Positions 1 to 7,481 are shown, counted from the stretch's first letter. The stretch: 33,555 nt of DNA from Candidatus Peribacteraceae bacterium (GCA_028707875.1 JAQWAC010000008.1:1-33555); one strand, 5' to 3'. Numbers and translations are program-made. The notes: generated by a model from the letters alone, not told the origin.

Positions 1-210
<210 letters not shown>

Positions 211-286
211 ACACAAAATTAGTACAGTTTTCTTCGTTGAGATTCGCTCTTTCTCTTGGAGAATCATTGATTATACTGTCGTCCCT

Positions 287-598
287 ATGGGTGATTATTT
301 GAAAAAACTTCGGGGGAATCCTTCTGGTCCGACTCCGGGGGAGAAACAGGCGGAGCTGTCGGCTTTGCGCCAGATGGCCATGAGTTTCTCCGAGCGTGTT
401 CGTGCGATGCTTCGTATGAATATTTCCTCGCGGGATCCTGATCTTATGGCACGCGCCCTTATGATGCCGTGGCTGTTTCCCGATATTTCGGAGTTGCAGA
501 GCGACAATCATATCGCCCTGACGCGTCAATCTGCGGGATCACTGCTCGGTCAGCAGCTTTCTTCGAACCATCCGCTCACCTCCGCAGGGCGCGCATAG
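287..598 (+). CDS. Small hypothetical protein (103 aa)
   Basis: I do not recognise this protein. It is a 103-residue, mostly helical, Arg/Met/Leu-rich sequence beginning MGDYLKKLRGNPSG, with no membrane segment or known motif. Support for being real is the upstream -10-like hexamer TATACT at 272-277, nine bases before the ATG, the same leaderless arrangement seen at other genes in this window. No clear -35 is visible. Its last 23 bases overlap the 3' end of purD on the opposite strand, so the two genes converge. It could also be a chance ORF in a high-GC stretch. Confidence 0.5.
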   Translation: MGDYLKKLRGNPSGPTPGEKQAELSALRQMAMSFSERVRAMLRMNISSRDPDLMARALMMPWLFPDISELQSDNHIALTRQSAGSLLGQQLSSNHPLTSAGRA

Positions 599-1901
599 TC
601 TCGATTCTTTTTCGGATGAGAGCGTCCGTCCCGATATCCGCACGAAAGCGCACAGGGCCTTTTGCTCTTTCGCAGAGGTTCTGCGCGATGCGTTCCGCTT
701 CCGCGAGCGTGTCCGCAATGCCCACGATGCCGGCGGTGCGTGAGCCTCCGAGGAGAAGAGTACCCTGCTCGTCTTCGGTGATGTCCCCGAAGTACAGACG
801 CGCATTCTCCGGCACGGTCGGGAAGGTGACGGGTTGTCCTTTCTGGTCTTTGCTCACGGGGTAGCTTTCAGGTGTGATGTACTTGCAGACGGTCGCTTTC
901 TTCCCGAAACGGACAAGGTCTTCGGTCAATTCACCGGTGGTGATCGCCTGGCAGATCGTGACGAAGTCGGAGGAGAGGAGCGGGAGAATGTTGAGCGCCT
1001 CCGGATCGCCGAAGCGCGCGTTGAACTCTATCACGCGGATGCCGTCCTTCACCGCGATGTAGCCGCCGTAGAGGATGCCGTGGAAGGGTTCGCCGCACTC
1101 CTTCAGGAGCGCCTGAGCCGTGAGGCGGTTCATCTCCTTCGCCTGTTCCAGATCCTTTTCACTGAGGAAAGGGAGCGAGTGGTTCGTATCGGTGTACGTG
1201 CCCATCCCCCCCGTATTCGGACCGGTATCGCCCACGAAAGCCCGCTTATGATCCTGCACCGCGGGCATGTCGACGACCTGCGTGCCGGAGACGAACGAGA
1301 GCAGACTGAATTCGACCCCGATGAGCTTCTCCTCGACGACAACCCTGCCACACTCTTCGATGCATTCTTTGGCGTACTGCATGCCTTCTTCGACGGAAGC
1401 GAGATGTTCGCCGCTCACTTTCACCCCCTTGCCGCCCCGCAGCGCGTCATATTTCACCACATACGCACCTTTCAAATCTTGCACAATAAATGTGTTCAGA
1501 GATTTTGGCTCGTATGAAGTGAAGACACGGAATTGCGGTACGGACTTCGGGATGTACTTCCGGAGGAGATCGCGGGCGAAGGATTTGCTCGATTCGATGC
1601 GGGCGAGGGATTTCTTCGGGGCCATCGTCGGGATTCCCTCCGCTTCCAGAAGATCGGCAAGCCCGTTCCCGATCGGATCATCCGGTCCAACGATTGCGAG
1701 ATCGATCTTTGCCTTCTTTGCGATGTCCGTCACCCACGGGAAATCGAGGATGTTCCCCACATGCAGCGCGGAGGAGAGACGCTTCAGACCGGGATTCTTT
1801 GTCGTGCAGACCGCAATGATCTCGGGTTTTTGCGGACTGCGCGAAAGCGCATCGGCGATGGCATGTTCGCGGGCCGAAGATGCTATGAGGAGGACGCGCA
1901 T
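576..1901 (-). CDS. purD: Phosphoribosylamine--glycine ligase (GAR synthetase)
   Basis: Second enzyme of de novo purine synthesis: joins phosphoribosylamine and glycine using ATP to give GAR. The 441-residue protein begins MRVLLIASSAREHA (N-terminal Rossmann-like domain), has AIVGPDDPIGNGLADLL, then the ATP-grasp domain with VVKYDALRGGKGVKV, the signature GPNTGGMGTYT and the metal-ligand segment VIEFNARFGDPEA, and a C-terminal domain with GGSRTAGIVGIADT. Length is normal for PurD (about 420-440). The frame stays open 57 bases upstream of this ATG, but that extension translates a heptamer repeat array, so the ATG at 1901 is preferred. It follows purF by 60 bases on the same strand, a likely operon delivering the unstable phosphoribosylamine from PurF to PurD. 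Confidence 0.96.
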   Translation of the reverse strand: MRVLLIASSAREHAIADALSRSPQKPEIIAVCTTKNPGLKRLSSALHVGNILDFPWVTDIAKKAKIDLAIVGPDDPIGNGLADLLEAEGIPTMAPKKSLARIESSKSFARDLLRKYIPKSVPQFRVFTSYEPKSLNTFIVQDLKGAYVVKYDALRGGKGVKVSGEHLASVEEGMQYAKECIEECGRVVVEEKLIGVEFSLLSFVSGTQVVDMPAVQDHKRAFVGDTGPNTGGMGTYTDTNHSLPFLSEKDLEQAKEMNRLTAQALLKECGEPFHGILYGGYIAVKDGIRVIEFNARFGDPEALNILPLLSSDFVTICQAITTGELTEDLVRFGKKATVCKYITPESYPVSKDQKGQPVTFPTVPENARLYFGDITEDEQGTLLLGGSRTAGIVGIADTLAEAERIAQNLCERAKGPVRFRADIGTDALIRKRIETMRALRR

Positions 1902-1904
1902 GCG

Positions 1905-1967
1905 GCCATATCGTATATCGTATTGCGAATTACGTATACCGCATACGGAATTCGTCATACGTCATAC
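1905..1967 (-). repeat. Degenerate heptanucleotide array before purD
   Basis: Read on the minus strand, the spacer between purF and purD is nine degenerate 7-base units (GGTATGA, CGTATGA, CGAATTC, CGTATGC, GGTATAC, GTAATTC, GCAATAC, GATATAC, GATATGG). The array begins within the purF stop codon and ends four bases before the purD ATG, leaving no room for a Shine-Dalgarno element. The periodicity is directly visible; its role is unknown. Confidence 0.75.
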
Positions 1968-3467
1968 CAATGAAAGCATCTTCTGATTGTCCCCCTCCTC
2001 TTCGTCGTTCTGGTACTCCTCCCGTGTCTGATTCCTGCCGCAGCCGAGTTCTTTGAGGAGCTTCGGGGTCACCTCGGGAGTCGGGTAGTGCTTCGTGAAG
2101 CAGCCGTCGCTGAAGCGCTGCAGGCGCGGGTTGCCGTAGCGGATCGCCTTGCGCAGGTCCTCGATGGTTCCGTAGAAGAGACCGTCGGCCTTGATGTATT
2201 TGCGGATTTCCTCCACGGAGAGATTGGCGCCGATGAGCTCGTCCGTCGTCGGGAGATCGATGCCGTAGGGATCGGGGCTGATGATCGGGGGGGCGGCGGA
2301 GGCGAAGTAGACTTTTTTGGCACCGGCCTCGCGCACGAGTTCCACGATTTTTTTGCTCGTGTTGCCGCGCACGATGGAGTCATCGACGAGGAGGACATTC
2401 TTTCCCTTGAACTCCAATTCGATGGGATGGAGCTTGAAGTGCAGGCTCCGCTTGCGTACGGACTGGCCCGGCATGATGAATGTCCGGTGGATGTAGCGGT
2501 TCTTGATGAGACCTTCGCGGTAACGCACCTTCAATTTGTCCGCCACGCCCGTGGCGACCGGACGCCCCGTGTCCGGAATGGGAATCACGGAATCGATATG
2601 GATACCCGCCTTCTTGATCTGCTGCGCGAGATATTCGCCCATACGAACGCGCGCCTTGTACACGTTCACTCCGTCGATGGTGGAATCGGGGGCGGCAAGG
2701 TACACCCACTCAAAGATGCAGGGATTGAGCTGCCCTTGACGGACCTGACGGGAGTGCAGGCGGTTCTTGGAATCGATGAAGACGACTTCGCCGGGCTGGA
2801 TGTCGCGCATAAATTCGAAGTCGAGTGCCTTGAAGGCGGAGTTCTCGGACGCGATGATGAATTCCTCCTTCATGCCGAACTTTCGTTTGCCCAGTTGCAG
2901 GGGGCGGATGCCGTGCGGATCGCGGAAGCCCACGATGCCCTGTCCGCCGATGAGCGTGACCGCCGAGTACGCGCCTTTGCATCGCTTGAAAACGCTTTTC
3001 ATGGCGGAGAAGACCTGATCGGGCGTGAGCTTGCCCTTGGGACGCTGGTTCTTGAGGGCGACGGAGAACATATTCAGGAGTATTTCCGAATCGGAGTTCG
3101 TATTGAGGTGGCGGTACTCTTTCTCCAGCAGGAATTTCCGGAGCTCTCCCGCATTCGTCAGATTTCCGTTGTGGGCGAGCGCGATGCCGAACGGGGTGGA
3201 GACGAAGAACGGCTGCGCCTCGAATTCGCTGGAGCATCCTGCGGTGGGGTAGCGGACGTGGCCGACGCCCATGGTGCCTTTCAGTCTCGCGAGAGACTTG
3301 TCGTGAAAGACGTCCTGCACGAGACCGTTGGCTTTCTTCAGATGGAATTGGCTGTTGTAGGTGATGATGCCCGCTGCGTCCTGTCCGCGGTGCTGGAGCA
3401 GAATCAAGCCGTCGTACAAATCCTGAATGACGTCACGGAAGCCGGCGACTGCAATGATGCCGCACAT
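1962..3467 (-). CDS. purF: Amidophosphoribosyltransferase
   Basis: Commits PRPP to purine synthesis: glutamine hydrolysis supplies ammonia that displaces pyrophosphate to form phosphoribosylamine. The 501-residue protein starts MCGIIAVAG, so Cys2 is the N-terminal nucleophile after Met removal, with no propeptide. The glutaminase part has LLQHRGQDAAGI, GVGHVRYPTAG, AHNGNLTNA and NTNSDSEIL; the phosphoribosyltransferase part has the PRPP loop VLLVDDSIVRGNTS near residues 354-367, then GIDLPTTDELI. Length matches bacterial PurF. The start codon is preceded by a CCCTACN heptamer array rather than a ribosome binding site, and the message should begin about 100 bases upstream at the promoter at 3576-3603. 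The C-terminus (after the conserved YPTPEV) is acidic and lineage-specific. Confidence 0.97.
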   Translation of the reverse strand: MCGIIAVAGFRDVIQDLYDGLILLQHRGQDAAGIITYNSQFHLKKANGLVQDVFHDKSLARLKGTMGVGHVRYPTAGCSSEFEAQPFFVSTPFGIALAHNGNLTNAGELRKFLLEKEYRHLNTNSDSEILLNMFSVALKNQRPKGKLTPDQVFSAMKSVFKRCKGAYSAVTLIGGQGIVGFRDPHGIRPLQLGKRKFGMKEEFIIASENSAFKALDFEFMRDIQPGEVVFIDSKNRLHSRQVRQGQLNPCIFEWVYLAAPDSTIDGVNVYKARVRMGEYLAQQIKKAGIHIDSVIPIPDTGRPVATGVADKLKVRYREGLIKNRYIHRTFIMPGQSVRKRSLHFKLHPIELEFKGKNVLLVDDSIVRGNTSKKIVELVREAGAKKVYFASAAPPIISPDPYGIDLPTTDELIGANLSVEEIRKYIKADGLFYGTIEDLRKAIRYGNPRLQRFSDGCFTKHYPTPEVTPKLLKELGCGRNQTREEYQNDEEEGDNQKMLSLV

Positions 3468-3469
3468 TT

Positions 3470-3501
3470 AGGGCGTAGGGAGTAGGGCGTAGGGGGTAGG
3501 G
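3470..3501 (-). repeat. CCCTACN heptamer array before purF
   Basis: On the minus strand four and a half tandem 7-base units (CCCTACC, CCCTACG, CCCTACT, CCCTACG, CCCTAA) abut the purF ATG directly. The same unit occurs before groL at 20431-20465. Purine-rich ribosome-binding sequence is absent here. Confidence 0.88.
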
Positions 3502-3575
3502 AACACGCTCAAGCAGACCTTGCCGGACACGAGCCGGAAGGCCGAAAAGGAGGGAAACGGGGTTTCCACGGATGC

Positions 3576-3603
3576 ATTTTACAGATTTGTTTCCGTGACG
3601 CAA
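3576..3603 (-). promoter_or_regulatory. Promoter of purF-purD
   Basis: On the minus strand, TTGCGT (3603-3598), a 16-base spacer and TAAAAT (3581-3576) form a good sigma70-type promoter. The predicted leader of about 100 nt to the purF ATG contains two hairpins: GGAAAC / GTTTCC around a CCC loop, and CCTTCCGG / CCGGCAAGG around a 7-base loop (about 3515-3575). No known riboswitch is recognised in it. Confidence 0.65.
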
Positions 3604-3619
3604 GAATTTGCGTTTCGCT

Positions 3620-3835
3620 TCATCGAAGCGTGTCTTCATATCTCTGGATTCTTGCGATGAGGTCCTCGACTTCCGGAGGAGGACTTCCGTCAAAATCAGC
3701 ATTGAGAACGTCTCCGTATTTTTCTCGCATCTCAACGACGGCAGCCTCCCACATTTGGCGTCCGATCTTTTCGTTTCGATCTATCTTCGCGATGTCCTGC
3801 ATGATTGTCTCGAGCTGATAGGTGTTGATGTGCAC
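3620..3835 (-). CDS. Small hypothetical protein (71 aa), GTG leaderless start
   Basis: Unrecognised small protein; the conserved-looking part is MQDIAKIDRNEKIGRQMWEA onward, followed by a charged helical region ending ARIQRYEDTLR. The GTG at 3835 is chosen because a near-consensus promoter places the transcription start at that G: TATAAT at 3848-3843 is only seven bases upstream. An internal ATG at 3802 would give 60 residues. The region between it and folD (3836-3891) is AT-rich compared with its surroundings. No membrane segment, no metal-binding motif. It lies between purF and folD, all on minus, but has its own promoter. Confidence 0.62.
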   Translation of the reverse strand: MHINTYQLETIMQDIAKIDRNEKIGRQMWEAAVVEMREKYGDVLNADFDGSPPPEVEDLIARIQRYEDTLR

Positions 3836-3842
3836 AGATAAT

Positions 3843-3870
3843 ATTATACAATAAAAATTCATTAAATCAA
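3843..3870 (-). promoter_or_regulatory. Strong promoter giving a leaderless GTG message
   Basis: Minus strand: TTGATT (3870-3865), 16-base spacer, TATAAT (3848-3843), then ATTATCT and GTG. The predicted start site coincides with the GTG start codon of the 71-aa ORF. Confidence 0.75.
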
Positions 3871-3891
3871 AATACCTCAATTCCCCGCATC

Positions 3892-4743
3892 CTACCTCTC
3901 AATCTGCCTTTCTTTCGCCCTCACGCAGTTCCGGATGAGACTCGCCACGGTCATAGGACCGACGCCGCCTGGAACCGGCGTGATCGCGGATGCCTTCTTC
4001 GACACACTTTCAAATTCCACGTCGCCGCAGAGCTTCCCGTCCTTCGTCTTGTTCATTCCCACATCGATGACGACAACACCCTCCTTCACCATGTCGGCGG
4101 TGATGAGCTTCTCCTTCCCGACGGCCGTGATGAGGATGTCCGCCTGCCTGGTGACGGCCCCGAGATCCTTCGTGTGACGATGGCAGACGGTCACGGTGGC
4201 ATTGCGGTTGAGGAGCATGACGGCGATGGGCTTGCCGACGGTGTTGCTCCGGCCGACAACAACGACATGTTTGCCTTCGACGGAAATATTGTAGTGCTCA
4301 AGCAGCGCGACGATTCCTCCCGGCGTGGCGGGCGGCAGGTGTTCGAATTCTTTGCTGAGGAACATCTTGCCGAGGTTATAGGCCCCGAATCCGTCCACAT
4401 CCTTCTTGGGATCGATCACGCGGATGATCTCCGGCACATGGGGCTGCAGATGTGCAGGGAGGGGGACCTGTACGATGAAGCCGGTGACATCGGGATCGGC
4501 ATTGAGTTCCTCCACATTTTTCATCAGTTCCTCCAGAGAAACATCTTCCTTCAGGTGACGGTGCTCGCTGCGCATACCCACCGCTTCGCAACTCCTGAAT
4601 TTCTGGCGGATGTAACTCGCACTTGCGGGATCGTCGCCCACCTGCACCACGACGAGTTTGGGGTCGAGTTTCTTCACCTTCGGCTTGAGTGTTGCGAGAA
4701 GCGCATCGGCGGCTTCGCGGCCGGAGAGGAGGAGAGCGGACAT
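3892..4743 (-). CDS. folD: Bifunctional methylene-THF dehydrogenase / methenyl-THF cyclohydrolase
   Basis: Interconverts 5,10-methylene-, methenyl- and 10-formyl-THF; supplies formyl groups for purine synthesis, fitting the nearby purF and purD. The 283-residue protein has the normal FolD length and all signature blocks: SYIRQKFRSCEAVGM with the catalytic Tyr/Lys pair, IVQVPLPAHL, DPKKDVDGFG, PATPGGIVALLEHY, the NADP-binding VVVGRSNTVGKPIAVML, and TPVPGGVGPMTVASL near the C-terminus. A -10-like TACAAT ends six bases before the ATG, so a leaderless transcript is likely. The ATG sits in a CATG palindrome, facing the divergent rlmN region. Confidence 0.97.
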   Translation of the reverse strand: MSALLLSGREAADALLATLKPKVKKLDPKLVVVQVGDDPASASYIRQKFRSCEAVGMRSEHRHLKEDVSLEELMKNVEELNADPDVTGFIVQVPLPAHLQPHVPEIIRVIDPKKDVDGFGAYNLGKMFLSKEFEHLPPATPGGIVALLEHYNISVEGKHVVVVGRSNTVGKPIAVMLLNRNATVTVCHRHTKDLGAVTRQADILITAVGKEKLITADMVKEGVVVIDVGMNKTKDGKLCGDVEFESVSKKASAITPVPGGVGPMTVASLIRNCVRAKERQIER

Positions 4744-4788
4744 GGCTTCATTGTATCAGGTTTCTCATTTGTGTGCCCTCGGGTCTTT

Positions 4789-4831
4789 AAATGGACAATT
4801 CATCGCACATACGAAGGATAATTATCCATTT
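4789..4831. repeat. Inverted repeat in the folD-rlmN intergenic region
   Basis: Arms AAATGGACAATT (4789-4800) and AATTATCCATTT (4820-4831) are complementary at 11 of 12 positions, and the right arm overlaps the perfect palindrome GGATAATTATCC (4816-4827). It lies between the divergent folD and rlmN starts and could be a hairpin in the rlmN leader or a repressor operator. Confidence 0.6.
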
Positions 4832-4849
4832 TCCATTAAGCGATTCGCG

Positions 4850-5926
4850 TTGTACCGTTTCCGTGTGCATCCGCCTACTCGCGAATACCGCTTTCGTCAC
4901 CTGTTTCCAGATGCTCCGGCGTATCGCTTGAAGCAGATGGAGGAGGTGCTCTTCAAGCCGAACTTTTCCGGTTGGAAGGATGTGACGGTGTTTCCCAAAG
5001 AGATGCGGGAGAAGATGGAGGAGGGGATTCCGTGGATATCCGTGGAGCTCAGTCGCATGTTCGAGAGCAGGCGCGGCGATACGTTCAAGGCGATTCTGGA
5101 GACGGAGGACGGATTGAAGTTTGAGACGGTGCTCATGGGCAACGCGACGGAACAGTGGACCGTGTGCGTCTCTTCGCAGGTGGGGTGTGCCATGCGGTGC
5201 GTCTTCTGCGCCACGGGCGCGATGGGCCTCAAACGCAGTCTGACTGCGGACGAGATCACGGATCAGATCCGCTTCTGGAGAGCTTTTCTGTCGGAGCGGG
5301 GAGGGGAGGCGGGCCGGATCAGCAATGTGGTCTTCATGGGGATGGGGGAGCCGCTCGCGAATGTGGAGAATGTGAAGAGGGCGATCAACGTGTGGCTGAA
5401 GAATACCGACCTCGGTCCGACGCACATCACCGTTTCCACCGTGGGTGTGCTGAAGGTCATGGAGCAGATTCTCACCGACAGGGAATGGCCGCCTGTCCGC
5501 ATCGCGGTTTCCCTTCACAGTGCGGATCAGGAGGAGCGTGCGAAGATCGTGCCGAGCACCGAACCGGGGTTTTTGGAGAAGCTCGCGGACTGGTGTCACA
5601 AGTACGCGCAGGAGCTCGGGAACCGCCACCACCACCTCACATTCGAGTACACGCTCATTCAGGGGGTGAATGACAGCGTGGAGCAGGCGGAGAAGCTCGC
5701 GAGGTTTCTGGAAAAAGCGGGGAAGCCCAAGCTCAATGTCATCCCGCTCAACGTCGTGACCGGTAAGACGATGATGAAGAGCTCGCAGGAGCGCATTGAT
5801 CGCTTCAAGGCGGTGATCCTGAAGCACGGCATCGATGTTACGCAGCGTCGCACAATGGGTGACGATATTGCGGCGGCGTGCGGACAGCTGGCGACGCAAG
5901 CGGCGGGGTGCGAGCAGAGGAGCTAG
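4850..5926 (+). CDS. rlmN: 23S rRNA (A2503-C2) methyltransferase, radical SAM
   Basis: Methylates C2 of A2503 in 23S rRNA (and A37 in some tRNAs) by a radical-SAM ping-pong mechanism. Seen: AYRLKQMEEVLFKPNF at the N-terminal accessory domain, WTVCVSSQVGCAMRCVFC with the CxxxCxxC 4Fe-4S ligands, FMGMGEPLAN, ITVSTVGV, VSLHSADQEER, FEYTLIQGVND, NVIPLN, and a C-terminal AAACGQL carrying the second catalytic cysteine. The start is uncertain: the frame is open back beyond 4742, where an ATG overlaps the folD start, but that extension (36 residues) is unlike the family. TTG 4850 (358 aa) or GTG 4865 gives the usual length and places the inverted repeat in the leader. Confidence 0.94.
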   Translation: MYRFRVHPPTREYRFRHLFPDAPAYRLKQMEEVLFKPNFSGWKDVTVFPKEMREKMEEGIPWISVELSRMFESRRGDTFKAILETEDGLKFETVLMGNATEQWTVCVSSQVGCAMRCVFCATGAMGLKRSLTADEITDQIRFWRAFLSERGGEAGRISNVVFMGMGEPLANVENVKRAINVWLKNTDLGPTHITVSTVGVLKVMEQILTDREWPPVRIAVSLHSADQEERAKIVPSTEPGFLEKLADWCHKYAQELGNRHHHLTFEYTLIQGVNDSVEQAEKLARFLEKAGKPKLNVIPLNVVTGKTMMKSSQERIDRFKAVILKHGIDVTQRRTMGDDIAAACGQLATQAAGCEQRS

Positions 5927-6321
5927 TAAATTCTTTATACATTGATACCGTCCTTGGCGGACGTTTGATCTTCTTGTTGAGTGAAAACACAAACAACCCA
6001 CAAAATTTCCGTGCTTGGCCGTCAGGAGGGTAAGGGGGTGTCGGGGGCTTAGGGAACCGGACAAGGTTCCCTAGTCCCCGACCAAAGAAAGAGGTGACGA
6101 ATACATTATGACAATCAACGGACATTTGATCCCTCTTTTTTTCTCGACCATAGAAAAGAAAGAGGAAAAGAAAAGATCGCCGCCGCCAACCCCAACCCGC
6201 CCGGCCCTGTGCCTCCTCGTCAGCTCCTACAAGGATTCGGAGCCGACTCGTCGGCACGCCCCGCGGCTGCGGGGCAGAGCCTTCCCCTTCACCCCCCGTG
6301 GCGGCGGGCCTCCCATGACAG
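5927..6321. other. Non-coding region between rlmN and tmk holding element A copy 1
   Basis: About 395 bases between convergent rlmN and tmk. Open frames here have no protein-like features. It holds the structured dispersed repeat (5991-6240), a GC-rich hairpin GCCCCGC / GCGGGGC at about 6258-6275, and a short motif GTGGCGGCGGGCCTCCCAT (about 6298-6316) that recurs nearly identically and in the same orientation at about 18002-18020. Confidence 0.6.
5991..6240 (-). repeat. Structured dispersed element A, copy 1
   Basis: The reverse complement aligns along its length with 17722-17991: shared blocks in order are CCGAATCCTTGTAGG, GAGGAGGCACAGGG, TGGCGGCGG, a pyrimidine/purine hairpin, GATCAAA.GTCCG, a GTCGGGG hairpin with the loop sequence CCTTGTCCGG, and CCTCCTGACGGCCAAGCACG. 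Hairpins are retained although sequences differ: 6040-6082 (GTCGGGG...CCCCGAC, with CTTAGGGAA / TTCCCTAG inside) and 6133-6164 (CTCTTTTTTTCT / AGAAAAGAAAGAG). A third GAAGATCAAACGTCCG-like block lies just outside at about 5960-5976. No inverted termini or transposase are seen. Confidence 0.8.
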
Positions 6322-6918
6322 TTATGAGCTGAGATGATTTTTTACATGCCCGAATATCACAGCTGCACCCGCTTCGAGATCTCCGGACGTATCGATCACG
6401 ATGATCTTCGGATTCTCTTTCGCCAGAAGCCGGTAATTCTCATAAACCTTCTGTTGCAGTTCCGTCCTTTCCAGCACGTCGGTGGATTCTCTCTTTCCCA
6501 TGCGTTCCTGCAGAACGGAGAAGGGCGGGAGGAGGTAGAAGAGGATATCCGGTTGCGGGAAGTCTTCATTCATCTCCTCGAGCATGTCGGCATCGAGCCC
6601 CAATGCGTTGCCGTACGCGACGGTCGAGTCCCGATAGCGGTCCGAGATCACGACGGCACCGCGGGCGAGTGCGGGCCTGATTACATGCTCCACATGCCAC
6701 GAGCGGTCCTCACAGAAACGTTTCTGCAGTTCCGCGGCGTCCATGGCTTTGTGCGCGTAAAGATCCTTCCGGATGGCACTCCCGACGGGGCCGTCGGTGG
6801 GCTCGAAAGTGAGCATGACATCCGATCCTTCGCGCGTGAGCCGGTCCGCAAGAAGCTTGCTGTGCTTGGTGGTGCCGGCGCCGTCCGGCCCTTCCAGAAC
6901 GATGAAAATTCCCTGCAT
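6322..6918 (-). CDS. tmk: Thymidylate kinase
   Basis: Phosphorylates dTMP to dTDP with ATP. The 198-residue protein starts MQGIFIVLEGPDGAGTTKHS: the P-loop is present but the usual invariant Lys of GAGKTT is replaced by Thr, with a Lys two positions later. It also has TFEPTDGPVGSAIR, the DRYRDSTVAYG block (DRY..S..AY signature) and a LID region around ERMGKRESTDVLE. Length (about 200-215 in the family) and other motifs are normal. The longer upstream frame is rejected because TATACT lies nine bases before this ATG, implying a leaderless message. Its stop is at 6322-6324; rlmN converges on it. Confidence 0.93.
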   Translation of the reverse strand: MQGIFIVLEGPDGAGTTKHSKLLADRLTREGSDVMLTFEPTDGPVGSAIRKDLYAHKAMDAAELQKRFCEDRSWHVEHVIRPALARGAVVISDRYRDSTVAYGNALGLDADMLEEMNEDFPQPDILFYLLPPFSVLQERMGKRESTDVLERTELQQKVYENYRLLAKENPKIIVIDTSGDLEAGAAVIFGHVKNHLSS

Positions 6919-6995
6919 AGTCGGCCGAGTATAGACGGTGGAGCAGCTTGGATGCCAGAGCCATTTTGAACCGATAGACCTGACAGAATCACTAT

Positions 6996-7023
6996 TTGAA
7001 TATGTACTGAAATATGTTATAAT
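6996..7023 (+). promoter_or_regulatory. Promoter of the membrane protein / Clp ATPase pair
   Basis: TTGAAT (6996-7001), 16-base spacer, TATAAT (7018-7023). The GTG start at 7035 is only 11 bases further, so the transcript has almost no leader. The surroundings are AT-rich relative to the flanking genes. Confidence 0.78.
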
Positions 7024-7034
7024 TATAGGAACCT

Positions 7035-7478
7035 GTGATAAAAACCATACGCACCACGCTCGTCGGCTTCTTCTCACTTTTCCTTCATCCGGGGCTCCTC
7101 CTGCGGATTCTCGTTCAGGAATTTCTTCCGTGGTATCTCTGGCGGGAGCCGATCCGTCTCATGCGGGGGTATGTCGAATATGCCAAAGCCTTCTACGAGA
7201 TCATTTCCATCGGGTTCCTGTTGCGCACGCTTTTCAGTCCCTGGAAGGGGATTGTGGAGAGAGCTCCGACGGGCTTCCAATGGGAACTCATCATGCAGGC
7301 GATCGCCGTCAACCTCGTGACACGGGGCATCGGCATGGTCATCAGGCTCTTTGCCATCATTCTCTCGCTTGCGATGCAGGTCATCGTGCTGGCGACATTC
7401 ATTGTGATCTTCCTCGCGTGGTTCGCATTCCCCGTTCTCTTCGTCGCGGGCGTCGGCTTCGCGCTCACTCTCATCTGA
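7035..7478 (+). CDS. Small integral membrane protein (147 aa) paired with a Clp ATPase
   Basis: Not a family I can name. The 147-residue sequence has an amphipathic N-terminus (MIKTIRTTLVGFFSLFLHP), a conserved-looking block EFLPWYLWREPIRLMRGYVE, then LFSPWKG, and two long C-terminal hydrophobic stretches (about residues 84-110 and 113-147). The GTG start is supported by the promoter immediately upstream. Its stop is three bases from the ATG of the membrane-anchored Clp ATPase, so the two are translated from one message, and a partner or membrane-anchor role for the ATPase is likely (inference). Confidence 0.8.
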   Translation: MIKTIRTTLVGFFSLFLHPGLLLRILVQEFLPWYLWREPIRLMRGYVEYAKAFYEIISIGFLLRTLFSPWKGIVERAPTGFQWELIMQAIAVNLVTRGIGMVIRLFAIILSLAMQVIVLATFIVIFLAWFAFPVLFVAGVGFALTLI

Positions 7479-7481
7479 TTC

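Noticed and set aside
2088-3485. Long plus-strand ORF antisense to purF (and similar antisense frames over groL, cimA and recG)
   Set aside because: High-GC shadow frames of clearly recognised genes with no motif of their own.
3515-3575. Purine riboswitch in the purF leader
   Set aside because: Hairpins are present but no PurR-box, purine-aptamer core or PRPP/ppGpp motif can be recognised.
5838-6257. Minus-strand ORF across element A and its analogue on plus at about 17700-17800, sharing a RILVG..EEAQG peptide
   Set aside because: The shared peptide reflects shared nucleotide sequence of the repeat; differences fall on all codon positions and both frames continue into hairpin sequence. No evidence for selection on protein.
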